A stretch of 64,000 nt of DNA, taken from assembly GCA_028274465.1 (NCBI GenBank), contig CM051455.1:67353677-67417676 (forward strand), read 5' to 3'. This DNA is from Plantago ovata. Lineage: Eukaryota > Streptophyta > Magnoliopsida > Lamiales > Plantaginaceae. How positions within the stretch are numbered: the stretch's first letter is position 1; each line of letters opens with the position of its first letter. The notes under the pieces are model-generated. The model was not told the DNA's origin. It was given only the letters and a program-made list of their open reading frames with translations, and searched no databases. Below, piece after piece: positions 11,652 to 24,106 of this stretch. The position numbers and the translations under genes are program-made.

Positions 11652-13034
11652 TGATAGTGTATATGTCCTAGAGACAGTCCTTACTAAGGGCATGGTGCCC
11701 TTATAGAGGGCATATATGTACTATTACACAGGTCAACGTAATATAATATATGTTTGTTGCATTATACTATTGAGTATCGCTTTCATATTTATATTACACC
11801 GGGCATGCAGCATGTCATATCTCTATTACTGTCTGTATTGATATTAAACATGTCCCCTAGGATAGATGACCGATCACACAGATAGTGGGAGCTATGTGAG
11901 TTATCATCTATCCCAAACTCTCCCTAGTCGAGGTTCATCTCGGATTTAGGGGTCTAAATGAACCAGACGAGACTAGTATGCGTGGAGGTTATACTTGTTG
12001 GAGCAAGTGTGAGCCGATCCCACGGCCACGAAACAGATTGTTGGACAATCGAGAAACATTCCCATAACTGCGCATAGTTGTTCGAAGAAGCTTTATCGAA
12101 CAATGGAAGTACCCACCGGACACTCCCATCGATGTATACTCTACACCGAAGTATCTATGGGAACGGTAAGTTGTCGAAGTGATGCCATTCGTCCTTTGTA
12201 CTTATAGGACTTTATCATCACATTTGTTGCCCCATATCCTTGGTGGACCCGTCGATGTCAGCTCTGAATAAGCAGCTGACCTCAGACACGATCCAGGATT
12301 ATGACTACATACAAATGGGGATGATAAGTGATTCTGTGAAGGATTCATCTCTCAAGTGTAGCACAGGAGAGCACTGCTCATAGTCTGCATAATTGTGTTG
12401 GTAAAGTCACTGGCCAGTGCAAATGATATATTATGATGGTCATAAGTATATCTTAACCAAGCAACTCCCTGAGACGCCCGTGGATGTATTCTTGGGATAG
12501 ACACTTCATCGATCCTAGATACATTCGAGCAAGTCAGATGAAGGGACGTTACAATCGCCGCGTTGAGCGCAACAGGCTTCGCAACGAAAGGGTTAGCTTT
12601 AAGAAACCTCTCAAACGTCCTCACGTATTAATATTGCAAATGGAACCGTCTAGGAATTCCATGTTGCCTAGTCTAGGACTTGCTTAATACGATGAGGCCC
12701 TATGGGTCACACTATGTGGTGATTCAGCTTATCAGAATATCCTTGAAGATGGAATCGCAATTAATTTGGAATTAATTGTGATTGATGGATTATAATTGAT
12801 TTGGAATTAATTATAATATTTGGTGGCTCAATTAATGATTTGGAATTATTAATTGAATTGGTTGATTAATTGTATTTTATGTGAATACAATTAAAGATTA
12901 TATTTTGGAAATATAATAGAGGTTTGATTAGAAAGGATATGTTAATTTAGAATTAACATATGCACTTGGGGAAAATCTACTTGGAGTTTGAATTGCCTTA
13001 GAAATATAAGTGGGTCCCAAAATTGGGACCCAAC
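11652..13034 (+). repeat. copia-P 5' LTR
   Basis: Matches the start of the 3' LTR at 18408 onward for about 1.38 kb, then passes into leader sequence. It contains the same conserved blocks as the other LTRs of this family, for example the one reading CACACAGATAGTGGGAGCTA at about 11875. Confidence 0.8.
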
Positions 13035-14202
13035 TCGAAGTTTTGAAAGTTTTGAGGATTGAATTTTATATTTGGAATATAAATATGATTTAATTGTAAT
13101 TGTTTTTAACTAGAGGGGTTAAAATTTAATTAGTATAAAGTTAAATGGCTTATTTATAATTTATCAATTTATTGTTTATTGCAAATTAGTCCTTCTACTT
13201 TTGAATTTTAGATTTAACACCTCCAAGGTTTTAAAAATTACAATTAAGTCCTTCAGGTTTTTGAAAATTGCTACTTGGTCAATAGAATTTTCGATTATTC
13301 AATCTAGTCCAAATTGTCAATTATTTCATAGAGATTATAAGTATGGGATTATAATTTTCATAATGAAATTATGAAGTCATTTGTCATCCACATAGGCTAC
13401 TACTAGTTTCATATGCTCTATATGCTATTGTTTGACAATGCATGTTTAAATACCAAGTATTTTACTTTCCGTTCGACCGCTATGCATGCGAGGGTAGGCG
13501 GCGCCCTCTTATATGTCCGACCGCATATTTATGTATGGGTAGGCGGCACCCATTATGTGCTTGACCGCGTTTAGAACTAGAATGGATAGGCGGCATCCAT
13601 TACGTGTAGACCGTTCATGCATGATGGGTAGGCGGCGCCCTTATTTGTTTGTAAATGACTGATAACAACCCTCAAGCTACAAGCCCCAATCAATATAAGT
13701 ACATAAATATATATATGTATGTATTTCTGAGATGCTTTCCATAGGGTGCTTTAATTCTGAACTTTCATTGCGTTTTCTTGTATTGGCGACCTCGTCTTAC
13801 AGACTCGCAGTGATCGTCAGATTAGAGTAAGCCTATGGTTATGACTTACTGCATATTGTATCTAGCGACCTCGATAGGTACAGTATGTAGGGCATCGGGT
13901 TAAATTAGATTTAACAACCAAGAGTTGCGTGACGCAATTGGATAGTCCTACCGGTCATATTATGCTATGCGACCAGCCCCCGTTGGAGTATAGCATAGTA
14001 TGGATTTGGATCTTGGCCACTACGGTAGCTTGTTGGACATTACCCGTATGTTTGTTGTGGGGGCAAGCATATGTGAAAATAGTGGGAGCTAAACAGCTAA
14101 AGGACCTTGTTGTTTAGTTATGTTGACTGTGTATTTAGAAATAATATTTCAATAGTTGATTTATTATTTTCGTTCTATATTATTTCTCCTTAGGATATTA
14201 CA
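13035..14202 (+). other. copia-P leader (untranslated, with minisatellite)
   Basis: About 1.17 kb without coding potential between LTR and gag. Bases 13035-13860 are an inverted copy of 20522-21335, the leader of copia-M. The shared leader shows the two elements belong to one family. It holds the four-unit GC-rich minisatellite at 13470-13645 and a conserved block just before gag. The function of so long a leader is unknown; packaging or translation control is possible. Confidence 0.7.
13470..13645 (+). repeat. Four-unit GC-rich minisatellite in copia-P leader
   Basis: Four units of about 45 bp, each with GACCG followed by a box like GGGTAGGCGGCGCCC. The boxes vary by a base or two (GGCACCC, GGCATCC). 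Each box is partly self-complementary. The reverse copy lies at 20720-20895 in copia-M. Confidence 0.8.
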
Positions 14203-17200
14203 AATGGCGAGTATCTCGCTCCGTGCTGTCTTAGAGAAGCAAATTTTGACCGGACCAAACTTCCTAGATTGGATCAGGAATATACGTTTGGTGCTGAGGT
14301 ACGAAAAGATTGAGTACGTCTTGGACGAGGTCATTCCCGTGTGCCCCGAAAATCAGACTGCCGATCAGGTTGCTGCTTGGAATCAAGCCAACAAGGCAAA
14401 GTCTGATAAGCATCTTGAGGATGCTAGATCCGCGCAGTGTATTGTGCTGGAGGCAATGAGCAATGAGCTGCAAAGGCAACATGAAAGCATGTTGCCGTAT
14501 GAGATGTTGAAGCATCTAGAGTCGCTCTTTAAGACGACAGCTAGAAGTGTTGAATTTGATTTGATCAAAGAGATACACAGATGCATGTTCTCAAAATGAT
14601 TGGTCTCTTTGAAAAGCTTGACGGTGCCGGCGTTAAGCTAGAGAACAAGATCATGGTGATCTTTGTCCTTCAATCATTGCCGAGTTCGTATTCGCAGTTC
14701 ATCATTAATTACACGATGAATGCGAAGGACGTAACACTGCCCGAACTTCATAATCTGCTGAAGACATATGATCAAACTCTTCCTAAGAAGGAAAAGTCGA
14801 TCATGCTTGTTGGGCAACCGTCTAACCCAAACCCGAGAAATGAAGGTGCTAAGAGTAAGGAAAAGTCGGGAGCCAAGGATAACACTTGGAGTGATAAGCC
14901 TAAGCGTCCGAACCAGAAAAGGAAGTTCAATAGAAGCGGAAGGGTGCGCACAGATGAATGCCTTTTCTGTAAGCAGAAAGGACATTGGAAGAAAGATTGC
15001 CCTAAGCTTAGGCCAGATCAAGCTAAGAAGTCACCGGCTTCTGGCTCAGGTATGTTTGTTATTGAAATGAACATGACTACTTTTGACTCCAATGGTTGGG
15101 TATTAGATACAGCATGTGGCTCACACATTTGTAATAATGTGCAGGGGCTAATTGATCACAGGCTAGTCAAGCAAGGTGAAATCGACTTGCATGTTGGGAA
15201 CGGCAATCCAGTTGAAGACAAACGCGTTGGACGCAGCAAGATAGATTTACCTTCGGGACAATATTTAGAACTTGATAATGTTTATTTTGTTCCATCCATT
15301 GTTAGAAATATTATTTTCATTCCATTGTTAGACAATATGGGTTTTTCCTTTTGATTTGCGAATAATACTTGTTATTTTTCATTAAATGATCAATATTATG
15401 GAAAAGCTCGCTTGGTGAATGGTTTATATATTTTGCAAAGTAGTCTACCTTTATTTCAAATACATAACAAACAACCGTCTTCAAGTAAGAAGAATAATCC
15501 ATCTTATCTATGGCATTGTCGGCTAGGCCATATCAATGAAACACGGATTCAAAGACTAAGGAAGTTGGACTACTTAGAACCATTTGATTTTGAATCATAT
15601 GGTACATGTGAATCTTGTGTTAAGGGTAAGATGACGAACAAATCTTTTGTTGGACAAGGTGTTCGTACCACTCGCTGCTTAGAGCTCATACATACCGATG
15701 TATGTGGACCGTTTAAAGTCCATGCGCGTGGGGGTTATCCTTACTTCGTTACCTTTACTGACGATTTCTCAAGGTATGGATATATTTATCTTATGAAGAA
15801 TAAATCCGAGACCTTTGGGAAATTCAAGGAGTTTAGGAATGAGGTCGAGAATGAATTGAACCTAAGGATAGTCACACTTCGATCAGGTCGAGGAGGTGAA
15901 TACCTTAGTGAAGAATTTATCGATTACTTGAAGAAAAATGGAATTCAATCGCAATGGACTCCTCCTGGAACACCACAGTTAAATGGTGTGTCTGAGAGGA
16001 GGAATCGAACCCTGTTAGCCATGGTAAGATCAATGATTGGATTCTCGACTCTTCCAAAGTATCTGTGGGGATATGCACTACAAACTGCAATCTACATTCT
16101 GAACCGTGTACCATCTAAATCAGTGGAGAAAACTCTTTATGAGTTATGGAAGGGAAAAAAGCCTTTACTAGGCTATCTTAGACCTTGGGGTTGTCCTGCG
16201 ATAGTCAAACTGATGCTCACTGATAAGTTAGATGCCAAGGGTGTCAAAGTATATTTCATAGGCTATCCTCATCAGACGAGAGGCTATGAATTCTATCATG
16301 CTGAAGATCACAAGGTGATCGTATCTAAAAACGTGATGTTTTTAGAAGCTGAATACCTCGAAGAAGAGAGGTTAGATGACATGATAGAACTTGAAGAAAT
16401 TCAAGACTTTGACACGCGCGAACATGAGGTCTCTAAATCTTCTGATTTGGACTCAAGTTCAGTGGGAGCTTTCGAAGCAGACAAGGGTGATGATATGACA
16501 CTTGCTAGGCATGTCATAGTCAGTGGGAGTCCTGTGATTAGATCAACAGTTGAAACCACACCAATAGAACCCGTTGTCAACCAACCTGTGCAACAAGTTG
16601 CACAAGAGTAGCCTCCCGCAAGGGAACAGGGTCGCAACATGCGACCAGCTGCATCAGTACCCACTGATAATGTTCGTGTTACACGAAGCCAGAAAAGAAA
16701 AGCACCAGAACAAGTCGAGCTCCGTAGGTCGAAGAGGATCCTAAAAGGACCTCAGAAGCAAAGCCTTATGATAGAAGACATCAGTGAACTTGATGTCGGT
16801 TTATCAGATCGGGAAGATCCCGAGACCTACAAAGAGGCAATAATTGATATTGACTCAGACAAATGGCAAGAGGTCATGGAATTAGAAATGGATTCAATGT
16901 ACCAGAACCAAGTTTGGAACTTGGTAGATTTGCCCCAAGGGGTTAGACCAATTGGGTGCAAATGGGTCTTTAAACGAAAGACAAATGCCGATGGCAAGGT
17001 ACAAACGCACAAAGCTAGGCTTGTGACGAAAGGCTACACGTAAAGGTATGACACCGATTACGATGAAACCTTTTCACCAGTAGCAAAATTGAAGTCCATT
17101 CGAATTCTACTTGCGATAGCTTCCTACAATGACTATGAAATCTAGCAGATGGATGTAAAGACTGCCTTCCTCAATGGCAACCTTGAGGAAGAGGTCTATA

Positions 17201-18393
17201 TGGTACAGCCGGAAGGTTTTATTAGTAAAACCAGGCCAGCTGCTGTATGCAAATTACAAAGATCCATCTATGGGCTAAAGCAAGCGTCAAGGAGCTGGAA
17301 TATCCGCTTTGATGAAGCTGTCAAATCGTTTGACTTCATCAGAAGCAAGGAAGATCCCTGTGTCTACGCTAGACACAGCGACAAAGGAGTCGTTTTCATG
17401 ATCATTTATGTAGATGACATTTTGATCATGGGAAACAATGTCTCTATGCTAGAAGAGACTAAAGTTTGGTTATCAAGTACCTTCTCGATGAAGGACTTGG
17501 GTGAAGCGAACTACATCCTTGGGATCAAGATCTTTAGAGATAGATCCAAGAGGATGTTAGGAATGACACAGTCCACCTACATAGACAAAATACTGAAGCG
17601 ATATAAGATGGACGACTCAAAGAGAGGCTTTCTCCCAGCTAGGCATGGGATTGTCTTATCAGTTAAGGATGGTCCTAAAACTGATGAAGAAAGAAATGCA
17701 ATGAGTCATGTGACCTATGCTTCGGCAGTAGGGTCTATAATGTATGCAATGAATTGCACAAGGCCCGATGTGGCATATGCGTTTAGTGTCACTTGTCGAC
17801 ACCAACAGAATCCAGGAGTACCTCACTGGACTGCTGTGAAGAACATTCTTAAGTACCTTAGACGGACTAAAGATATGTTCTTGGTGTTTGGTGGAGAACC
17901 AGAATTAAAGATGTCTGGGTATGTCGACACTGGATTTGAATCACATCCTGATGACTTTAAGTCACAGACAGGGTACGTATTCAAATTGAACGGAGGAGCT
18001 GTCTGTTAGAAGAGTTCTAAGCAAGCCACGGTTGCTGACTCATCCACAGAAGCTGAGTACATTGCTGCATCAGAAGCATCGAAAGAAGCTGTCTGGATTT
18101 CAGAGTTCTTGAAGGAATTGAGGGTTGTTCCTGCTCCCAGTCCAATAACGATTTATTGTGACAATACGGGCGCCGTCGCTCAAGCTAGGGAGCCTAGATC
18201 TACAAACAAGAACAAACATGTACTTAGAAAATATCACGTTATACGTGAGATTATAGACAGAGGAGAAGTTAGTATAGAAGGTGTCTCTACCACGGACAAC
18301 GTGGCAGATCCTTTCACCAAGGTCTTATCACTGGAGGTCCACTTAAGACATTATGCTAATCTTGGTATTAGGCATAAAGGTGACTGGCTCTAG
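14203..18393 (+). pseudogene. copia-P gag-pol region (gag, protease, integrase, RT, RNase H)
   Basis: Starts MASISLRAVLEKQILTGPNF at 14203. The CCHC knuckle CLFCKQKGHWKKDC is at about 14959-15000, the protease block [14 protein letters not shown] at about 15098, the pre-integrase block [12 protein letters not shown] at about 15511, and the integrase core with [18 protein letters not shown] and GVSERRNR at about 15690-16010. Reverse transcriptase carries NGNLEEEVYMVQPEGF at about 17173 and YVDDILIMG at about 17408. RNase H runs to 18393, just before the polypurine tract. Order and motifs are Ty1/copia. The deduced protein is very similar to that of copia-M. The region has about four breaks. 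I do not assign a finer copia lineage with confidence. Confidence 0.87.
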
Positions 18394-18396
18394 TCC

Positions 18397-18407
18397 AAGT
18401 GGGAGAT
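18397..18407 (+). promoter_or_regulatory. copia-P polypurine tract
   Basis: AAGTGGGAGAT lies directly upstream of the TGATACTG start of the 3' LTR and follows the end of the RNase H frame. Confidence 0.7.
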
Positions 18408-20516
18408 TGATACTGTATATGTCCTAGAGACAGTCCTTACTAAGGGCATAATGCCCTTATAGAGGACGTATATGTACTATTACACAGGTCAACGTAATAT
18501 ATTATATGTTTGTTGCATTTTACTATTGAGTATCGCTTTCATATTTATATTACACCGGGCATGCAGCATGTCATATCTCTATTACTGTCTGTATTGATAT
18601 TAAACATGTCCCCTCGAATAGATGACCGATCACACAGATAGTGGGAGCTATGTGAGTTATCATCTATCCCAAACTCTCCATAGTCGAGGATCATCTCGGA
18701 TGTGGGGGTCTGAATGAACCAGACAAGACTAGTATGCGTGGAGGTTATACTTGTTGGAGCAAGTGTGAGCTGATCCCACGGCCACGGAACGGATTGTTGG
18801 ACAATCGAGAAACGTTCCCATAACTGCGCATAGTTGTTCGAAGAAGCTTTATCGAACAATGGAAGTACCCACCGGACACTCCCATCGATGTATACTCTAC
18901 ACCGAAGTGTCTATGGGAACCGGTAAGTTGTCGAAGTGATACCATTCGTCCTTTGTACTTACAGGACTTTATCATCACATTTGTTGCCCCATATCCTTGG
19001 TGGACCCGTCGATGTCAGCTCTGAATAAGCAGCTGACCTAAGCCACGATCCAGGATTATGGCTACATACAAATGGGGGTTATAAGTGATTCTCTGAAGGA
19101 TTCATCTCTCAAGTGTAGCACAGGAGAGCACTGCTCATAGTCTGCATAGTTGCGTTGGTAAAGTCATTGGCCAGTGCAAATGATATATTATGATGGTCAT
19201 AGGTATATCTTAACCAAGCAACTCCCTGAGACGCCCGTGGATGTATTATTGGGATAGACACTTCATCGATCCTAGATACATTCGAGCAAGTCAGATGAAG
19301 GGACGTTACCATCGCCGCGTTGAGCGCAAGAGGCTTCGCAACGAAAGGGTTAGCTTTGAGAAACCTCTCAAACGTCCTCACATATTAATATTGCAAATGG
19401 AACCGTCTAGGAATTCCATGTTGCCTAGTCTAGGACTTGCTTAATACAATGAGGCCCTATGGGTCACACTATGTGGTGATTCAGCTTATCAGAATATCCT
19501 TGAAGATGGAATCGCAATTAATTTGGAATTAATTGTGATTTATTTATAATTGATTTGGAATTAATTATAATATTTGGTGGCTCAATTAATGATTTGGAAT
19601 TATTAATTGAATTGGCTGAATAATTGTATTTTATGTAAATGCAATTAAAGATTATATTTTGGAAATATAATAGAGGTTTGATTTGAAAGGGTATGCTAAT
19701 TTAGAATTAACATATGCACATGGCAAAATCTACTTGGAGTTTGAATTGCCATAGAACTATAAGTGGGTCCCAAAATCGGGACCCACCTAGTGTCCCTGGG
19801 AGAGCGCGCTTGCGCGTAGGCTGGGTAGGGGAAGGAGTTCGACTCCTTCCTCTATTAGAAGTCCAAGGGATAAGTTAGATTTTCCTAATTGAATTTTGAT
19901 TTGATTGGGAATGAATCTAGACTTGATAATGGTTTCCTAGTGCGATAAGAATTAGATTCTTATTCCTTTACGAAGTCTAATAGCTTATGCTTTAGGCTTC
20001 TATTGACTACTATATATAGTAGACTATTAGAGAGCTTTTAGTTACGATTCTGAACAATCAATTCTTAGAGAATTATTCTACCCAGTTTTCTTAGAGAAAA
20101 TAAAAGCTCTCCCCTTCTCTCCAAAGCCACACGCGCGCGCCACCTCACCGGAGGAATCGTCGCTCCGTCTTCTTGGTCACATAAAGAATATCCTAGCATT
20201 CTTTCCGATAGGCTGTTCATCCGTGGATACCAAGGTTGAGGTTCTAGGAGCTGGAAACTAACTCTTATTGTCTTGCAGATAATCAGGGTATTGCAGATAT
20301 CTTCGACTTCGACGAAGGAGAAGATACACCGGAATATTACGAAGACTTGGAAGCTGCTTTGGAAGTAAGGTTAATCTTCTAATTGACGTGTTTATATATA
20401 TACGACATATGCATAATCAATTAACATGTATGTTAAGAAATTTTTTGAAATTCCGCTGCGTACCCTAGGGGTAACTCTGACCATATTTTCTTATACTCTG
20501 ACCATATTTTCTTACA
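18408..20516 (+). repeat. copia-P 3' LTR
   Basis: 2109 bp from TGATACTG to TTCTTACA. The last 21 bases (ACTCTGACCATATTTTCTTA-like) are present twice in tandem. GC-rich patches lie at about 19795-19835 and 20127-20145. The region near 20030-20330 likely holds the transcribed leader part, because it is rich in pyrimidine tracts and exon-like sequence. Confidence 0.87.
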
Positions 20517-20719
20517 GTTATAACCATAGGCTTACTCTAATCTGACGATCACTGCGAGTCTGCAAGACGAGGTCGCCAATACAGGGAAACGCAATGAAAG
20601 TTCAGAATTAAAGCACCCCATGGAAAGCATCTCAGAAATACATATGCATACATATTTCTGCACTTATATTGGTTGGGGCTTGTAGCTTGAGGGTTGTTAT
20701 CAGTCATCTACAAACAAAT

Positions 20720-20895
20720 AAGGGCGTCGCCTACCCATCATGCATGAGCGGTCTACACGTAATGGATGCCGCCTATCCATTCTAGTTCTAAACGCGGTCA
20801 AGCACATAATGGGCGCCGCCTACCCATACATAAAAATATGAGGTCCGACAAATAAGAGGGCGCCGCCTACCCTCGCATGCATAGCGGTCGAACGG
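20720..20895 (-). repeat. Four-unit GC-rich minisatellite in copia-M leader
   Basis: Reverse copy of the repeat at 13470-13645, with GGGCGCCGCCTACCC-like boxes. Both copies keep four units, so the array predates the split of the two elements. Confidence 0.8.
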
Positions 20896-21338
20896 AAAGT
20901 AAAATACGTGGTATTTAAACATGCATTGTCAAACAATAGCATATTGAGCAAACAAACAAGTAGTAGCCTATGTGGATGCCAAATGACTCATAACTTCATT
21001 ATGAAAATTATAATCCCATACTTATAATCTCTATGAAAAATTGAAAATTTGGACTAGATTGAAAAATCGAAAATTCTATTGACCAGGTAGCAATTTTCGA
21101 AAACCCAAAGGACTAAATTGTAATTTTCGAAACTTTGGAGGTGTTAAATTCAAAATTCAAAAGTAGGACTTATTTGTAATAAATAACAAATTGATAAATC
21201 ACAAAATAAGCCCCTTAACTTAATACTAATTAAATTTAACCCCTCTAGTTAACAATAATTACAATTAAATCATATTTATATTCCAAATATAAAATTAAAT
21301 CCTTAAAATTTCAAAAAATTCGATTTTGGGTCCAACCC

Positions 21339-21467
<129 letters not shown>

Positions 21468-21473
21468 TATACG

Positions 21474-21570
21474 GGGACGGGATCGAATCCCGTCCCCTAG
21501 GGTGCCTGCGGCCGCAGGAGCCGGTGCCCGCGGCACGCAGGCACGGGCGCCTGCGTCACGCAGGCGGTGA
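21474..21570. repeat. GC-rich hairpin cluster between TA runs
   Basis: Contains the perfect inverted repeat GGGGACGGGAT/ATCCCGTCCCC with a 3-base loop, then GTGCC/GGCAC, then CGCCTGCGT/ACGCAGGCG with a one-base loop. The island has a sharp composition boundary on both sides. No homologue is present in the copia-P leader. Confidence 0.8.
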
Positions 21571-21741
21571 AATATATATATATATATATAAAAATAATTT
21601 ATTTTTTTTTGAAAAAATATAAATTCTAAATTTATACAAAAACAGAACTTTTGAAAATCGAATTAATCATAGAATCAATTGCATCCACATAAACTACAAA
21701 ATCATATAACATATATACGTATATTCATAATCAATTAACCT

Positions 21742-21754
21742 GGCTCCGATACCA
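21742..21754 (-). promoter_or_regulatory. copia-M primer binding site (initiator Met tRNA type)
   Basis: The minus strand reads TGGTATCGGAGCC one base after the LTR end. This closely resembles the 3' end complement of initiator Met tRNA used by most plant copia elements. Confidence 0.75.
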
Positions 21755-21755
21755 C

Positions 21756-22710
21756 TATAAGAAAATATGGTCAGAGTTACCCCTAGGGTACGCAGCGGAA
21801 TTTCAAAAAATTTCTTAACTTGCAAATTATATATAATCGAATCGATGATCTTGAATTGTCCTAGTGTTTCTAAAACTTTTCTACGAAGATATATGGCTTA
21901 GTCGGATCAAAGAATCAATTTAAGATAATTAAACAAGTAAAAGACTCAGAAACTCAATCATGCATAATACGAACCCTAGCTACGAGTTCACATACTATCA
22001 CCAACTAGATGCTTAGCTACTCATATCAATAACACAATCAACAATCATAATTGAAGCAATAATGAATGAAAACATGGTGAATTGAAAGATAAATAGCAGA
22101 ATTGTGAGATACAGAGTTACCACCAAAGGTTGTCAATCTCCGGTGAATTGCTAAAATTCACAAAGATCTAACAAGGTGAGATAAAACGGTGTCCAAATCT
22201 CTCCTCTAGCTCCAAATTCGCTAAGATACAAAGGTTCTAAGAGAAAATATACCCAGAACAATCTCTAGGGTTTTGGTCTCTCAAAATATGAAAAGAGATA
22301 TGAATATCTAGCAAGGGTTTTGGGATATATATATATAGCTGTCGGAGGCTCCGCGGCGGTCCGCCGCGCACGCGGCGGTGCGCTCCGCACGGGCAGAACG
22401 CGGCCCGTGCGGAATTCCTCCTTTGGATCCTCAAATTCGGCCCCTTGCACGGTTTTGAGCTCCGAAACTTGATCTCTTGGCCTTGAAACTCGTCTCGGTA
22501 CTCTTTGACACACCACGGGTGATCTTGTTGCACCAAAACATCATTGTTTCCCCATGAATTACATTCAAAAACGCGATTTCCACCTAAAACCTGAAAAGAA
22601 GAAAAGAAATGGAAACCTGACACTATCTAACAAAATGCACTAAAATGCATGCAAGAGGATAGCTAAATTGGTGAAAAAAGACTCGAATGATAGTGTAAAA
22701 AACACTGTCA
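21756..22710 (-). repeat. copia-M 5' LTR (different type from its 3' LTR)
   Basis: 955 bp between the primer site and the Tat-A protease sequence, starting TGACAGTG on the minus strand. Only about 70 bp next to the primer site match the 3' LTR at 4886; the rest differs. It holds a GC-rich self-complementary patch at 22338-22425 (GCGGCGGTCCGCCGC and neighbours). Its identity as the 5' LTR is inferred from the primer site and the TG end. Confidence 0.6.
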
Positions 22711-22859
22711 TCACTGATGCTTCCCAAGGGCATTATGGGCGGCCCTCCGAAGCCTACTAGAGCACTTCTCACTTCTCTAAGACCTTGTTTCGGGTTCATG
22801 CGCATCCGCTTCAGAGTACCCGTGAAGATTAAGTTGGCTGAACACCCAGTGTCTACCAA
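22711..22859 (-). pseudogene. Tat-A protease fragment
   Basis: The minus strand encodes MVDTGCSANLIFTGTLKRM followed by VGFGG, the active-site and flap-side blocks of a retroviral-type aspartic protease as seen in Tat elements. It continues the gag frame region to its right and ends where the copia-M LTR begins. Confidence 0.75.
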
Positions 22860-22931
22860 AATTCTCCCAAGCTTGTAAGATTGTACATCGAGAGCGAGTA
22901 CCAGTGGTACACTCGGGTCGTAAATGTTTCC

Positions 22932-23894
22932 TCATCCGACATGCCTTAGATGGATCTCACTATCATCAAATGAGATGACATTGGTACCTGGTGGAGTGAC
23001 CTGGCTATATTTTTCGTCTCGTACCCTTAGGTTGTCGGCTATGATCTCTCTTTGGTTCCGAGTGTCACCACCCGCAGGCCGCCCTCCAGCTATCATGAGA
23101 GTATGAATACTCCCATTTACTGGTCGGTTCTCATAATTGTTGAAGTTGTGAATATCGTCATAGCCATGATTTCCCTGGGGGCCTTGGTGATCGCTCATCA
23201 CTTGAGGTGGAGGAGGGAGGATCGCTAGTGGTTCTTCCTTCCGGATGTAGTTGACTAGCTGTCCATTCTGTATCATCCTTTCGATCTCGTTCTTAAGTTC
23301 GACACACTCATCGGCAGTGTGCCCTTTTCCTTTGTGAAATTGACAGAATTTCTCGGAATTTTTGTTCTTCTGATTTTCTTGAATCGGAGTTGGCCATGAA
23401 ACATCAAGCTTCCTCGAGACTATATAGTTCAAGATGTCGGATCTTGGCCTATTCAAGTCTGTGTAGTTGCTATACCTCCTCGGGGGTAATCTCCTCAGAG
23501 GGGATCTCTTGTCCCTAAACTCATTTCTCGAAGGGCCTTCCTTGATTAGCCCATGCTTTTGATCTCTTCTTTGTTTTCCCAGATTTTGTGGCCGAGGAGG
23601 GTATTCCTTCTCCTCTTCTTTTTCCTTGGGAGGATTGGTTCTTACCGTGACTGTTTTTCGGAATTCCTCTGCCTCGAGGAAATCCTTGAAAACTTTTGCT
23701 AGTTGAGCTTCATTCTCGACACATGATGCCGAGAGAACCTCTTGGAACTTGACATTGGTAGTGTTACCATACAAGTATTCTTTCCTCTCATTAATTGAGT
23801 GATCTTCAACTTGGAGGGCTGCCTCATGAAAGCGATTGATGAAGTCCCTCAGATCTTGATTGTTCTTTTGAACAATTTCGGCCAAGTATCTCAC
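22932..23894 (-). pseudogene. Tat-A gag, C-terminal half with zinc knuckle
   Basis: 320 codons. The first part has the end of a retrotransposon gag domain (LRDFINRFHEAALQVEDHSI). It is followed by a basic Arg/Pro-rich linker and a knuckle-like block (CQFHKGKGHTADECVELKNE) characteristic of Tat gag. After this comes PAGGDTRNQRE and the approach to the protease. Gag forms the particle and binds the RNA. Spacing and order fit a gag-protease fusion with the next fragment to the left. Confidence 0.8.
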
Positions 23895-24106
23895 TCTCCT
23901 CTTGGTGTTAATGACCTTCTCGAACCGCTTAGAGAATTCTTTGCAGAGATCTCTATAGGACTTGATCGAGCGGTGAGGACCACCATTTCATGGCTTCTCC
24001 TGAGAGGTTAGCCGAGAAGAGTAATGCTTGGGTCTTTGAATCATGACCATATGCATCCATTTTGGTACCAAATCTCACCAAGTAGTCCTTTGGACAACTT
24101 GTTCCA

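Larger units (their letters stand above)
11652..20516 (+). mobile_element. copia-P, Ty1/copia element inserted in copia-M, opposite orientation
   Basis: The outer ends are TGATAGTG and TTCTTACA. The target GTTAT is duplicated at 11647-11651 and 20517-20521. Removing the insertion restores the copia-M leader across the join, and copia-P's own leader at about 13830-13860 carries the same undisturbed sequence. The LTRs differ by about 18 of the first 430 bases compared by eye (about 4%), which at usual plant rates suggests one to a few million years. The element is broken (about four coding breaks, and a 5' LTR shorter than the 3' LTR). Confidence 0.88.

Noticed and set aside
13470-13645. CRISPR-like array
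   Set aside because: Four degenerate units without unique spacers of constant length, inside a plant copia leader.
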